DNA of 64,000 nt. Origin: Cytobacillus firmus DS1. GTDB lineage: Bacteria; Bacillota; Bacilli; Bacillales; Cytobacillaceae. Positions 36,937-44,000 of the stretch are shown here, piece after piece. Positions within the stretch are counted from its first letter, which is position 1; each line of letters begins with the position of its first letter. The stretch lies in contig NZ_APVL01000002.1 of the NCBI RefSeq assembly GCF_000565285.1, positions 330,299 to 394,298 on the forward strand, in the 5' to 3' direction. Below the pieces are notes generated by a model that had not been told where the DNA came from, searched no databases, and saw only the letters and a list, made by a program, of their open reading frames with translations. The translations under genes were made by a program, and so were the position numbers.

Positions 36937-37021
36937 CTTTGTTCCTGTCGCGATAAGTCGGAGCGGACATCTACCATCCCCCACCTACCATTCGTTTCGG
37001 CTTATCGCGGTGTGAACAAAG
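36937..37021. repeat. Large inverted repeat, candidate structured RNA or cis-site
   Basis: Left arm CTTTGTTC-CTGT-CGCGATAAG (36937-36957), right arm CTTATCGCG-GTGT-GAACAAAG (37001-37021): 17 paired bases plus a 4x4 internal bulge. The 43-base loop contains CTACCAT twice (36971 and 36985). The surrounding 36861-37050 holds no gene. Confidence 0.7.
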
Positions 37022-37050
37022 CACCAAATACATAGAGAGGAGGACGCAGA

Positions 37051-37194
37051 GTGGATCATCCAATGATCGAACGGATTCAGCGGACAGGCTATCCATATGA
37101 GTTTTGTGAAGAAATCTATGAATGTGAAGTTTGCGGAAGAGAACTAATTGAAGAATCAGATGTTTGTCCGTCTTGTGAGGATGAAGAGCAATGA
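37051..37194 (+). CDS. Small zinc-ribbon protein
   Basis: 47 residues, GTG 37051 with GAGAGGAGGAC upstream. C-terminal CEVCGRE...CPSCEDEEQ is a CxxC-CxxC zinc ribbon. Early phage gene ahead of YqaJ/RecT; role unknown. Confidence 0.68.
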   Translation: MDHPMIERIQRTGYPYEFCEEIYECEVCGRELIEESDVCPSCEDEEQ

Positions 37195-37291
37195 AAAAGA
37201 CCCCTGTTGGGAGCAGGAGTCAGGTTTATAAAACATTATAGTACCGTCATTGTAGCATATGGACTCTTGACGGTAAAGGGAGGACTTAATA

Positions 37292-38233
37292 GTGGCAATT
37301 AATGCAGTTTCTACAAAAGAAATGAGCCGGTATGAATGGCTGCAAGAACGTGCTAAGGGAATCGGAGGAAGTGATGCAGGAGTCATCCTTGGAGTTAATA
37401 AATATCGCACTGCCTTTGAACTTTGGTTAGAAAAGACAGGCCGGGTTGAACCCCAGGAAATCGATAACGAAGCCATATACTGGGGCAACGAAATGGAAAA
37501 CGTGGTTGCCAAGGAATTTGAAAAGCGTACAGGCAAGAAGGTTCGCAGGACAAATTTCATGTACAGCCACCCTGATCATCCATTTATAAAAGCGAATGTG
37601 GACCGATTAATTGTTGGAGAATCTGCCATTCTCGAATGCAAAACAGCCAGCGCATACCTTGCAAAAGAATGGGAAGGCGAAGAGATTCCCGCCAGCTATC
37701 TTGTGCAGGTTCAACACTATCTTGGTGTAACGGATAAGGAAAAGGGTTATATCGCTGTCCTTGTCGGTGGAAACAAGTTCATCTGGAAAGAAGTAGAGCG
37801 GGACCAGGAGCTTATCGATATGATTTTCAACGCCGAAAAGCACTTCTGGGAATATCACGTTCAGCAAGGACATGCCCCGGAGCTGGATGGATCCAGTGCT
37901 GCTGAACAATATCTGAAAGAAAAATATGATCGTGCTGAAAAAGATAAGGAAATTGTTCTTCCGTCTGATTATAAAGACTTGCTGGTTCAATACGAGAAAG
38001 TGAAAACGGATGAAAAGCTGATTAAAACAGCCAAGACGGAAATTGAAAACAAAATAAAAGCAGAGCTGAAGGATGCAGAAACGGGCCTTACAGATCAATA
38101 TGTTGTCACCTGGAAGAATCAAATTCAAAACAGAGTGGATTCCAAAGCTTTAAAAGAGAAGTTTCCGGACATCTACAAGGAAGTTCTTAAAGAATCCTCT
38201 TTCCGAAAATTTGCTGTAAAGGAGATTAAATAA
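37292..38233 (+). CDS. YqaJ-type phage recombination exonuclease
   Basis: 313 residues, GTG with AAAGGGAGGAC upstream. YqaJ domain with a PD-(D/E)xK active site: E67 region (WGNEMENVVAKEFE), D104 (ANVDRLI) and E115-C-K117 (AILECKTA), then VQVQHYLGV. Digests dsDNA ends to give 3' tails for the annealing protein RecT, encoded next with a 1-base overlap. A hairpin TACCGTCA/TGACGGTA sits right before its RBS. Confidence 0.93.
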   Translation: MAINAVSTKEMSRYEWLQERAKGIGGSDAGVILGVNKYRTAFELWLEKTGRVEPQEIDNEAIYWGNEMENVVAKEFEKRTGKKVRRTNFMYSHPDHPFIKANVDRLIVGESAILECKTASAYLAKEWEGEEIPASYLVQVQHYLGVTDKEKGYIAVLVGGNKFIWKEVERDQELIDMIFNAEKHFWEYHVQQGHAPELDGSSAAEQYLKEKYDRAEKDKEIVLPSDYKDLLVQYEKVKTDEKLIKTAKTEIENKIKAELKDAETGLTDQYVVTWKNQIQNRVDSKALKEKFPDIYKEVLKESSFRKFAVKEIK

Positions 38234-39156
38234 TGGCCACAAACTCTGGATTGAAAAACCAATTAGCCAATAAACAGGAGACGGCAGCCAAGCAAGTTTC
38301 TGCCCAGTCTCTTGGCCTTAAGGGCTTGCTAAATACACCTACCATGCAAAAGAAATTTGAACAGGTATTAGCAAAGAAGGCGCCACAATTCATGGCGTCT
38401 GTCCTTAACTTATATAACGGTGATGTCGGCCTGCGAGAGGCTGAGCCGATGTCTATTGTCTCAAGCGCAATGGTTGCTGCGTCTCTCGACCTGCCGGTTG
38501 ATAAAAATTTAGGTTACGCCTGGATTGTTGCCTTTTACGATTCAAAGAAAGGATATAAGGCGGCGCAGTTCCAGCTCGGATATAAAGGTTACATTCAGCT
38601 GGCATTAAGAAGCGGTCAATACAAGGCCATAAATGTAATTCCGGTATATGAAGGGGAGCTTCTAAAATGGAATCGCCTTACAGAGGAAATTGATCTTGAT
38701 TTGGATGCTAAGAAGAGCGATAAGGTCATCGGTTATTGCGGCTACTTCAAACTGGTCAACGGCTTTGAAAAGACAGTGTATTGGACCCGGGATGAAGTAG
38801 AGGCACATAGGATTAAGCACAACAAGGCAAAGGATAAGAAGTCTCTCAATAATGTCTGGCGTTCTGATTACGATGCTATGGCTATGAAAACGGTTCTGAG
38901 GAACATGTTAGGTAAATGGGGCATCTTATCTATCGATATGCAAAAAGCCTTCACAGAGGACGAGCAGGAGCGCGAATTGAAGGATATTACGGATGAGGCG
39001 AATGAATATGAGGAGCCTATCCCATTCGATTCACAAGGGCAGGATGAGCCTGCTAACGAGGAACCAGAAATCATCGATCCAGATCCTAAGAAGAAAAAGA
39101 CCAACAAAAAGATGTCCGCCCAGGAATCCATGGACATAGATTTTGAAGATGCATAA
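38233..39156 (+). CDS. recT: RecT single-strand annealing protein
   Basis: 307 residues. RecT core (about 30-230) with MSIVSSAMVAASLDLPVDKNLGYAWIVAFYD-type segment and FQLGYKGYIQLALRSGQYKAINV, then an acidic Lys-rich tail. Pairs with the YqaJ nuclease for phage recombination. Overlaps the next small gene by 8 bases. Confidence 0.95.
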   Translation: MATNSGLKNQLANKQETAAKQVSAQSLGLKGLLNTPTMQKKFEQVLAKKAPQFMASVLNLYNGDVGLREAEPMSIVSSAMVAASLDLPVDKNLGYAWIVAFYDSKKGYKAAQFQLGYKGYIQLALRSGQYKAINVIPVYEGELLKWNRLTEEIDLDLDAKKSDKVIGYCGYFKLVNGFEKTVYWTRDEVEAHRIKHNKAKDKKSLNNVWRSDYDAMAMKTVLRNMLGKWGILSIDMQKAFTEDEQERELKDITDEANEYEEPIPFDSQGQDEPANEEPEIIDPDPKKKKTNKKMSAQESMDIDFEDA

Positions 39157-39307
39157 CAAAACCAACGTCCTCCTTCCAGCTTGGATCTGGGAGGAGGCAA
39201 AAGATAAAGAACATTTGAAAAAGCTTGTTCTACAGTATATGCAACGGTATCCGGATTATACGATAAAAGGCATTAAAAACGGATTCGCCGTCTGCGAGAG
39301 AAACTAA
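39149..39307 (+). CDS. Small phage protein
   Basis: 52 residues, ATG 39149 inside the recT end. MHNKTNVLLPAWIWEEAKDKEHLKKLV...; helical with a Trp pair. No family recognised; no clear RBS, so translation is probably coupled to recT. Confidence 0.5.
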   Translation: MHNKTNVLLPAWIWEEAKDKEHLKKLVLQYMQRYPDYTIKGIKNGFAVCERN

Positions 39308-39331
39308 TTTGATAGGAAAGGAGGTACACAG

Positions 39332-40324
39332 GTGCAAGGCTGGATAAAGCTTCACAGAAAGATTCTAGATAACGAAATATGGCATGATGTCACCACTTTT
39401 CGACTTTTTACACTGCTGCTTCTGCAGGCCGTCCATAAGGATGGAGTAAAAGTAAAGGGCATTGAACTAAAGAGAGGTCAGTACCTCCGTTCCTATTCAA
39501 AGCTTGCTGAAGATCTCGAATACAAGGAAAAAAGAGGCTATAAAAAGGTCTCAAAAAGCACAGTTTTACGTTCGGTTAAGAAATTAGTTGAGGAAGGTAT
39601 GGTGTCCGTTTGCGAAACGGATTACGGAACGGTGTTCACTATCCTCAAATACCATGAATACCAAGGCTTTGACGATGATAACGAAACGCTAATCGAAACG
39701 GTTAATGAACCTTTATCGGAACGAAATCGAAACGTTATCGAAACGTTATCGAAACAAGAACAAGAATTAAAGAATTTAAGAATTAAAGAATGTAAAGAAG
39801 ATACTACTACTACTACCGCAGCAGTCGAGAATCCCATTCTGCTTTTTGAAAAATTGCTCTGCCGTTTGTCTCATAATCAGTCGCACTCCTTGTATCAGTG
39901 GGTGGATGATTTCGGAGGGAAAATGGAGATCATTAACGAGGCAATCACAATAGCGGATAACAAAAACAAACGTTATTTCGGCTTTGTTGAGTTTCTCTTG
40001 AAGGAATGGGCTAATAACAACCTTGATTCACTGGACAGGGTTAGGGCATATGAACAGGAGAAGTTTAATAAAGCCAAAATCAAACCTTACCCACGTAAAG
40101 GGCCAGTTAGAACAGAAATGCTGCCAGAGTGGTTTTATGAAAATGAGCAACCTAAGCAACTAAAGAAGAAAAAAACATCTGCAGAACTTGCTGCTGATAA
40201 AGCTGAACTTGATGAAATGTTAAGACGAATGGGAGAGCAAGAGGCACCGAACAATCAAGAAGACTTGGTCCGGAAAAAAGCCGAATTGCAGGAGAAACTT
40301 AGAAAATTAAAATCAGGGAGCTGA
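39332..40324 (+). CDS. DnaD-like replication initiation protein
   Basis: 330 residues, GTG with AAAGGAGGT. N-terminal winged-helix (WIKLHRKILDNEIW... STVLRSVKKLVEEGMV, 1-110), a linker (about 120-165) whose DNA carries the iterons, and a C-terminal part (about 165-240) with YFGFVEFLLKEWANNNL, the DnaD-like motif ([YF]-x-x-x-I-LxxWxxxN). Phage proteins of this type open the origin and load the helicase; no DnaC/DnaB-like loader gene follows here, so host DnaI/DnaB may be used. Confidence 0.85.
   Translation: MQGWIKLHRKILDNEIWHDVTTFRLFTLLLLQAVHKDGVKVKGIELKRGQYLRSYSKLAEDLEYKEKRGYKKVSKSTVLRSVKKLVEEGMVSVCETDYGTVFTILKYHEYQGFDDDNETLIETVNEPLSERNRNVIETLSKQEQELKNLRIKECKEDTTTTTAAVENPILLFEKLLCRLSHNQSHSLYQWVDDFGGKMEIINEAITIADNKNKRYFGFVEFLLKEWANNNLDSLDRVRAYEQEKFNKAKIKPYPRKGPVRTEMLPEWFYENEQPKQLKKKKTSAELAADKAELDEMLRRMGEQEAPNNQEDLVRKKAELQEKLRKLKSGS
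39612..39800. other. Probable phage replication origin (iterons + AT-rich tract)
   Basis: Eight copies of the core CGAAACG/CGGAACG start at 39613, 39625, 39682, 39694, 39717, 39728, 39739 and 39750, mostly 11-12 bases (one helical turn) apart; the full repeat reads TTATCGAAACG. Immediately downstream (about 39762-39800) is a nearly G/C-free tract, a candidate unwinding element. Lies within the initiator gene, as in lambda O. Confidence 0.75.
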
Positions 40325-40328
40325 AACC

Positions 40329-40523
40329 ATGGGGATCCTTTACGAGTCCGTTATCCAGCAAAAAAGGAATATCCTTATCAAGAGATTAGCAGAGTTGAAA
40401 ATTTCTAAAGCTCAGTCGGGAAAAAGCATCCATGAATGTGATTATGAAGAGCTGAAATATGAATTGGTTCTGGCATCCTTTCGAGAAATCGATTCGGAAG
40501 CTGCAGAAAATATCTGGTACTGA
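40329..40523 (+). CDS. Small phage protein, FbpA-like
   Basis: 64 residues, RBS GGGAG. LYESVIQQKRNILIKRLAELKISK...YEELKYELVLA resembles the Fur-regulated basic protein FbpA family often found in Bacillus phages, though the central LYELTLSELE motif is diverged. Function in phage unknown. Confidence 0.6.
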   Translation: MGILYESVIQQKRNILIKRLAELKISKAQSGKSIHECDYEELKYELVLASFREIDSEAAENIWY

Positions 40524-40531
40524 AAGGAGAA

Positions 40532-40759
40532 ATGAAAATGAGCATCACGAATGTAAAGCCGGCTACCCGGTGCCCTAGATGCCAAGCAAAAGGTACGGTG
40601 ATTAATCACCGCGGAGGCATATTGGTTCTGGAATGCAGGCCATGCAATCAGCGCTGGAATACTTACTCAAAAACATGCCGGGATTGCGGGAAGCCAAATT
40701 ATTACTATGTGGAGGGACCATGTGTTAAATGCTATTCGATAAGACACAACGCCATATGA
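40532..40759 (+). CDS. Small double zinc-ribbon protein
   Basis: 75 residues, AAAGGAG upstream. Two CxxC pairs make one ribbon (CPRCQAKG...CRPCNQRW) and a second pair follows (CRDCGKP...CVKCYS). Possibly a DNA/RNA-binding early protein. Its stop overlaps the next start (ATGA). Confidence 0.68.
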   Translation: MKMSITNVKPATRCPRCQAKGTVINHRGGILVLECRPCNQRWNTYSKTCRDCGKPNYYYVEGPCVKCYSIRHNAI

Positions 40760-40953
40760 ATCTTAGAGCCGCAACCTTAGGGCAATTACTCTATGTAGCA
40801 AGATACGTGGACCAGGAAGCGGCTCACAGAGAACTGAAAAGGAGGATAGCATTTGAAAGCTATGACCAAACCGAAAACAATTATATGTCCGGGTTGCAAT
40901 CGGCCACTGAGGAGCAAGAAGAGCATTGCGAAGGGGATAGGTCCCGTTTGTGA
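40756..40953 (+). CDS. Small phage protein overlapping the next gene
   Basis: 65 residues from ATG 40756 (coupled ATGA start). The first 35 residues, MNLRAATLGQLLYVARYVDQEAAHRELKRRI, look like a common small phage helical protein; the C-terminal half overlaps the better-supported frame at 40853 by about 100 bases and has an unusual composition, suggesting a shifted end or an overprinted tail. Confidence 0.5.
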   Translation: MNLRAATLGQLLYVARYVDQEAAHRELKRRIAFESYDQTENNYMSGLQSATEEQEEHCEGDRSRL

Positions 40954-41026
40954 AAGAAAGCTCGAGAATCTCAAAAATGAGCCGGATGAGGACCAGATGA
41001 AAATGGAGTTGAAGGATAAGGAATGA
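40853..41026 (+). CDS. Small zinc-binding phage protein (DUF6011-like)
   Basis: 57 residues from TTG 40853, 7 bases after AAAGGAGG. Contains CPGCNRPLRSKKSIAKGIGP-VCERK, the CxxCxRxL...S...GIGPxC pattern of DUF6011-like proteins. A real gene below the usual length cutoff. Overlaps the next gene by 4 bases. Confidence 0.72.
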   Translation: MKAMTKPKTIICPGCNRPLRSKKSIAKGIGPVCERKLENLKNEPDEDQMKMELKDKE

Positions 41027-41475
41027 GCAAGTATGGCAACAAGAAAACAATGTGTGACGGCCATCAATTTGACAGCCAGGCTGAGGCGAAATATTACGAG
41101 CAGCTGAAATGGCTGAAGCAGGCCAAGCAAATAAAATCCTTTAAACTCCAGCCCCGGTACTTGCTCCAGGAAGGATTCAAGAAGAACGGAAAGACCAACC
41201 GGAAAGTGGAGTACATTGCGGATTTTGAAGTAAAGCACTTGGATGGATCCATTGAGGTTATCGATGTGAAGGGTGTGGAGACAGAGGCTTTCAAGTTAAA
41301 GCGAAAGTGGTTCGACAGGCTTTATCTATACCGGCTGTCTGTCCTGGCTTATGACGAGAATCTTGGATTCATAGAGCTGGATAAATTGAAAAAGCTGAAA
41401 AGAAAGGCTGTGAAGAAGGGTGCAAAGCGTACTAATCGCAGACGATCGGCCAGCCTGGGTGCGGCAAGAAGATAA
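41023..41475 (+). CDS. DUF1064 protein, putative phage endonuclease
   Basis: 150 residues. DUF1064 with a PD-(D/E)xK-like pattern: E in FDSQAEAKYYEQL, D in VEYIADFEV and V-I-D-V-K-G (about 88-93). Such small nucleases resolve or trim phage DNA. Arg/Lys-rich tail (KRTNRRRSASLGAARR). ATGA overlap with the previous gene. Confidence 0.85.
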   Translation: MSKYGNKKTMCDGHQFDSQAEAKYYEQLKWLKQAKQIKSFKLQPRYLLQEGFKKNGKTNRKVEYIADFEVKHLDGSIEVIDVKGVETEAFKLKRKWFDRLYLYRLSVLAYDENLGFIELDKLKKLKRKAVKKGAKRTNRRRSASLGAARR

Positions 41476-41584
41476 ATTGATGGTTTGCTTTACTCGCTGT
41501 AAACAATACAGGAAATGCTCCTCCCGCATGGGTAAGGATTGCAAGAAGTTCGGCGGGGCTGAAATACCGAAAATTAGAAGATAG
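41420..41584 (+). CDS. Small Cys-rich phage protein
   Basis: 54 residues from GTG 41420 (an internal ATG at 41480 is a possible shorter start). C-terminal half VCFTRCKQYRKCSSRMGKDCKK has four cysteines, probably a metal site. It overlaps the end of the DUF1064 gene in another frame. Confidence 0.55.
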   Translation: MQSVLIADDRPAWVRQEDKLMVCFTRCKQYRKCSSRMGKDCKKFGGAEIPKIRR

Positions 41585-41595
41585 GAGGGAGTAAA

Positions 41596-42102
41596 TTGTT
41601 GCAGGGTGTTTGCGTTGATGATAGCCAATCAGCAGTCCTGGCTAAAGGAAAACGTTATTTTCTCTTTCCAAACGGCTCAAATCACTATTATGTGTCGAAA
41701 TTCCCTAACAAACATGCTCATACAGGTTGCTACCAAGCGAATATGTTCGCCATCTACGAGGAAGAGCTTTGGCCTGAGGAACCAGCCGCAAGGAAGATCG
41801 AGCTGGACCCGGAAAAGGTATATCGGGCATCCCTCATCTGGAGGAGGAAAGGCTATCAGTCTACCGAGCTGAAAGAATACTACATAATGCCGAAAGAAAC
41901 ACACGCTTATTTCTTTCATGACCGGGAACTTAAACGGTGCGGCGGCTGCTTCCCACTCCATTGGTTTACAGGGTTTGTTGAAATCACAATGGAGGATGAG
42001 CAGATAAGCAAGGAAATTGATCTCGAATTTGAGGAAAACGATCACATTTATACAGAAGATGTACAGGAGTTTAACGGATATGAGCAATTATCTCTGTTTT
42101 AG
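41596..42102 (+). CDS. Hypothetical phage protein
   Basis: 168 residues, TTG start 5 bases after GGAGGGAG. A soluble, aromatic-rich protein (FPNGSNHYYVSKFPNKHAHTGCYQ...) with an acidic C-terminus. No family recognised. Middle of the early/delayed-early operon. Confidence 0.7.
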   Translation: MLQGVCVDDSQSAVLAKGKRYFLFPNGSNHYYVSKFPNKHAHTGCYQANMFAIYEEELWPEEPAARKIELDPEKVYRASLIWRRKGYQSTELKEYYIMPKETHAYFFHDRELKRCGGCFPLHWFTGFVEITMEDEQISKEIDLEFEENDHIYTEDVQEFNGYEQLSLF

Positions 42103-42114
42103 GGGGTGTGAAGG

Positions 42115-42423
42115 TTGGAAACGGACGCAAAAACCTTCTCAAAAGGCGAATGGATCAAGGTAGTGAATACTCGCCTAAAGGGTTATACCGGATACATTGT
42201 TAATCGGCTGTTGGAAGATGGATATAAAGTGAAAATTACTCGTGATCCTGACGGGAAAAGCATAGAGGCAACCATTTGGATAGGAGTAGAGGATATTGCT
42301 TCTTTTGACGAAGGGGTTGAGGAAGACGATCTGTTGACTCTTATTGATCTGGCATTAGCAACAAATGATAAACAGTGGTTTTTAGAGCTTACGGAGCAGT
42401 TGCCTGAAGAGCTACCATTTTAA
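42115..42423 (+). CDS. Hypothetical phage protein
   Basis: 102 residues, TTG start with GGGGGTGTGAAGG upstream. First 60 residues (KGEWIKVVNTRLKGYTGYIVNRLLEDGYKVKITRD) look like a KOW/SH3-like beta barrel; the tail is acidic. Function unknown. Confidence 0.65.
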   Translation: METDAKTFSKGEWIKVVNTRLKGYTGYIVNRLLEDGYKVKITRDPDGKSIEATIWIGVEDIASFDEGVEEDDLLTLIDLALATNDKQWFLELTEQLPEELPF

Positions 42424-42440
42424 ATTGGGAGGTTGAATCG

Positions 42441-42632
42441 ATGAAAAAAGTATTGGTGTTATTAATGGTCATTGCAGTATTCTGTTTGGCTGGCTGTGAA
42501 GAAAGTGAGCTGTACTATGATGGCAAGCTAAGACCAGAAAGCGAAGTGGAAGAAATCATTGCGGACCAGCTGGAAGTTGAAAACCCAAGCATGGATTTGG
42601 AAATCGATGTCTATCAGGAGTCTGAAGATTAA
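42441..42632 (+). CDS. Small prophage lipoprotein
   Basis: 63 residues, RBS GGGAGG. Signal peptide MKKVLVLLMVIAVFCLAGC with a clear lipobox (LAGC, Cys 19), mature part acidic. Lipidated surface proteins in prophages commonly block superinfection by related phages; that role here is inference. Confidence 0.75.
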   Translation: MKKVLVLLMVIAVFCLAGCEESELYYDGKLRPESEVEEIIADQLEVENPSMDLEIDVYQESED

Positions 42633-42635
42633 TCA

Positions 42636-42905
42636 GTGAAGCAATTAGACTTATTCTCCTTCGCCCTGGAAGATCAAATCATCGATTTAAGGCAGGGCGA
42701 GGAGATAGAGTTCATCAGAGGTAAGGAACGGCTGCTGATCCGGAAGCATGAGAAGTACCAGGAAGTTTGCTTTTATCAGGGGCCAGGCTTCTCAGGATAT
42801 GCCCTTCACATTGATAAAGAAGGTATGTGCGGTGGATTAGATATCTTTGTAGCAAATATTGATCGGTGGCTGGATGGCCGGGGTTGGAATGAGACAAAAG
42901 AGTAA
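42636..42905 (+). CDS. Hypothetical phage protein
   Basis: 89 residues, GTG start three bases after the lipoprotein stop. Soluble; QEVCFYQGPGFSGYALHIDKEG in the middle and WLDGRGW near the end. No family recognised. Followed by an AAAT microsatellite and a hairpin. Confidence 0.65.
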   Translation: MKQLDLFSFALEDQIIDLRQGEEIEFIRGKERLLIRKHEKYQEVCFYQGPGFSGYALHIDKEGMCGGLDIFVANIDRWLDGRGWNETKE

Positions 42906-42971
42906 AAAATAAATAAATAAATAATAAATGAAACTAGAGATTTATTAAAAAGTAGTCTGGAGAATTTGGAT

Positions 42972-42999
42972 AAGGAGAATTTTGATATTCTCCTTAGTT
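42972..42999. terminator. Hairpin between early genes and the reverse-strand moron
   Basis: Perfect 9-bp stem AAGGAGAAT/ATTCTCCTT with loop TTTGAT and a short AGTTTT tail; lies between convergent genes. Confidence 0.65.
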
Positions 43000-43000
43000 T

Positions 43001-43648
43001 TCAAAAGGTGAGAGTTCTTAATGTAGTAATCCCCCCGATATTTTCTAATATATTTTTAGGGCAGTGATTTAGAAAATATTTGTAGCATTGAGCATTGTAT
43101 AGGATTACATGTGCATTTGTGGATTTGAATTTCAATGAGCCTGGTACTCTCCATTCTCGTTCATGTGTCCAATCAATATAATTATCCTTCGCTGATAAGT
43201 CATAACTTACTATTCTCCAATATTCGCTGGGTTTTAGGTAATGCTTTGCAGTGTCTCTATTATCGTAAATTACTGGTCTTCCTTGCTTTTTATATATAAA
43301 TTGTTTCATAAAGCTAAGACCAACTCCACAGTATCTTAATGGTTCCTGAGGATTAGTAATACGTCTTGAGAGTTCATATTCAATATTTTGTATTAATCCA
43401 TATAATGGAGCATCTTGAAAACAAACAGCTTTGGTTTTACCGTTAATAAACCCAGTATTATCACTTCCGTTTATAACTTCATCTTTTAATATTTTTATTA
43501 AATTATCAACAGCCTTAAGGTTTATCTCTGCGAAATCTAATTTAGAGATGTCTATGCTTTTATCCGGTCTAGTCAGGTGTGTAAGAATTCTTGTAATATC
43601 AGATCTATTTTCAATTCTATCTTTCCATTCTGCTTCACTAATACCCAA
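43001..43648 (-). CDS. AbiGi-like protein (putative abortive-infection antitoxin family)
   Basis: 215 residues from TTG 43648 (AAGAAGTG upstream; TTG 43666 is an alternative). Segments SDITRILTHLTRP, NGKTKAVCFQDAPLYGLIQN, GRPVIYDNRD and DWTHEREWRVPG resemble the AbiGi/DUF2971-type family as I remember it (vCFxExPL..., EREWR). It is AT-rich, reversed within a plus-strand operon, and has no partner toxin visible beside it. A moron with defence function is plausible; assignment needs a profile search. Confidence 0.6.
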   Translation of the reverse strand: MGISEAEWKDRIENRSDITRILTHLTRPDKSIDISKLDFAEINLKAVDNLIKILKDEVINGSDNTGFINGKTKAVCFQDAPLYGLIQNIEYELSRRITNPQEPLRYCGVGLSFMKQFIYKKQGRPVIYDNRDTAKHYLKPSEYWRIVSYDLSAKDNYIDWTHEREWRVPGSLKFKSTNAHVILYNAQCYKYFLNHCPKNILENIGGITTLRTLTF

Positions 43649-43785
43649 GGTTTTCACTTCTTTCAATTAATATAAATTTAATATGTCATACTCAGAATAT
43701 ATTTAAAAGAAAAAATTAGTAATAAAGAATGATTATCAGACATGAGAATGAAAAAGACAATAAATAGTCAAGGGAGGGGTCCTAG

Positions 43786-43998
43786 ATGAAAGAGCCTGCC
43801 AGATTAAAAACAATTGAAATTAACCCTAGGACAAACAGACTAGAAATCGATATAATGGAACAAAAAGGAAGCTTTGCTATTGTGGTGTGTAATGGAAAGG
43901 CACGGCTAACGGACTTGCCTCCACATGGAGAGACGAAGATTATTACTCATCAAGGAATAGTAAAGCGGGTTAAGTTTGATGAGGGGGAAGAGTTTTAA
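43786..43998 (+). CDS. Small phage protein, DUF3954-like
   Basis: 70 residues, RBS GGGAGGGG. FAIVVCNGKARLTDLPPHGETKIITHQGIVKRVKFDEG resembles DUF3954 (VVKDGKxxKxxxPxxGxTxIxxxNGKxxR). Function unknown. Two bases separate it from the next start. Confidence 0.65.
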   Translation: MKEPARLKTIEINPRTNRLEIDIMEQKGSFAIVVCNGKARLTDLPPHGETKIITHQGIVKRVKFDEGEEF

Positions 43999-44000
43999 AG

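Noticed and set aside
34995..41600. CRISPR-like repeats
   Set aside because: The only clustered repeats (39612-39760) are short, 11-12 bases apart, within a coding gene; there are no spacers of CRISPR length anywhere in the window.
42905..42932. AAAT tandem repeat as a phase-variable element
   Set aside because: It is intergenic, imperfect and between convergent genes, so length changes would not alter a reading frame or promoter that I can see.
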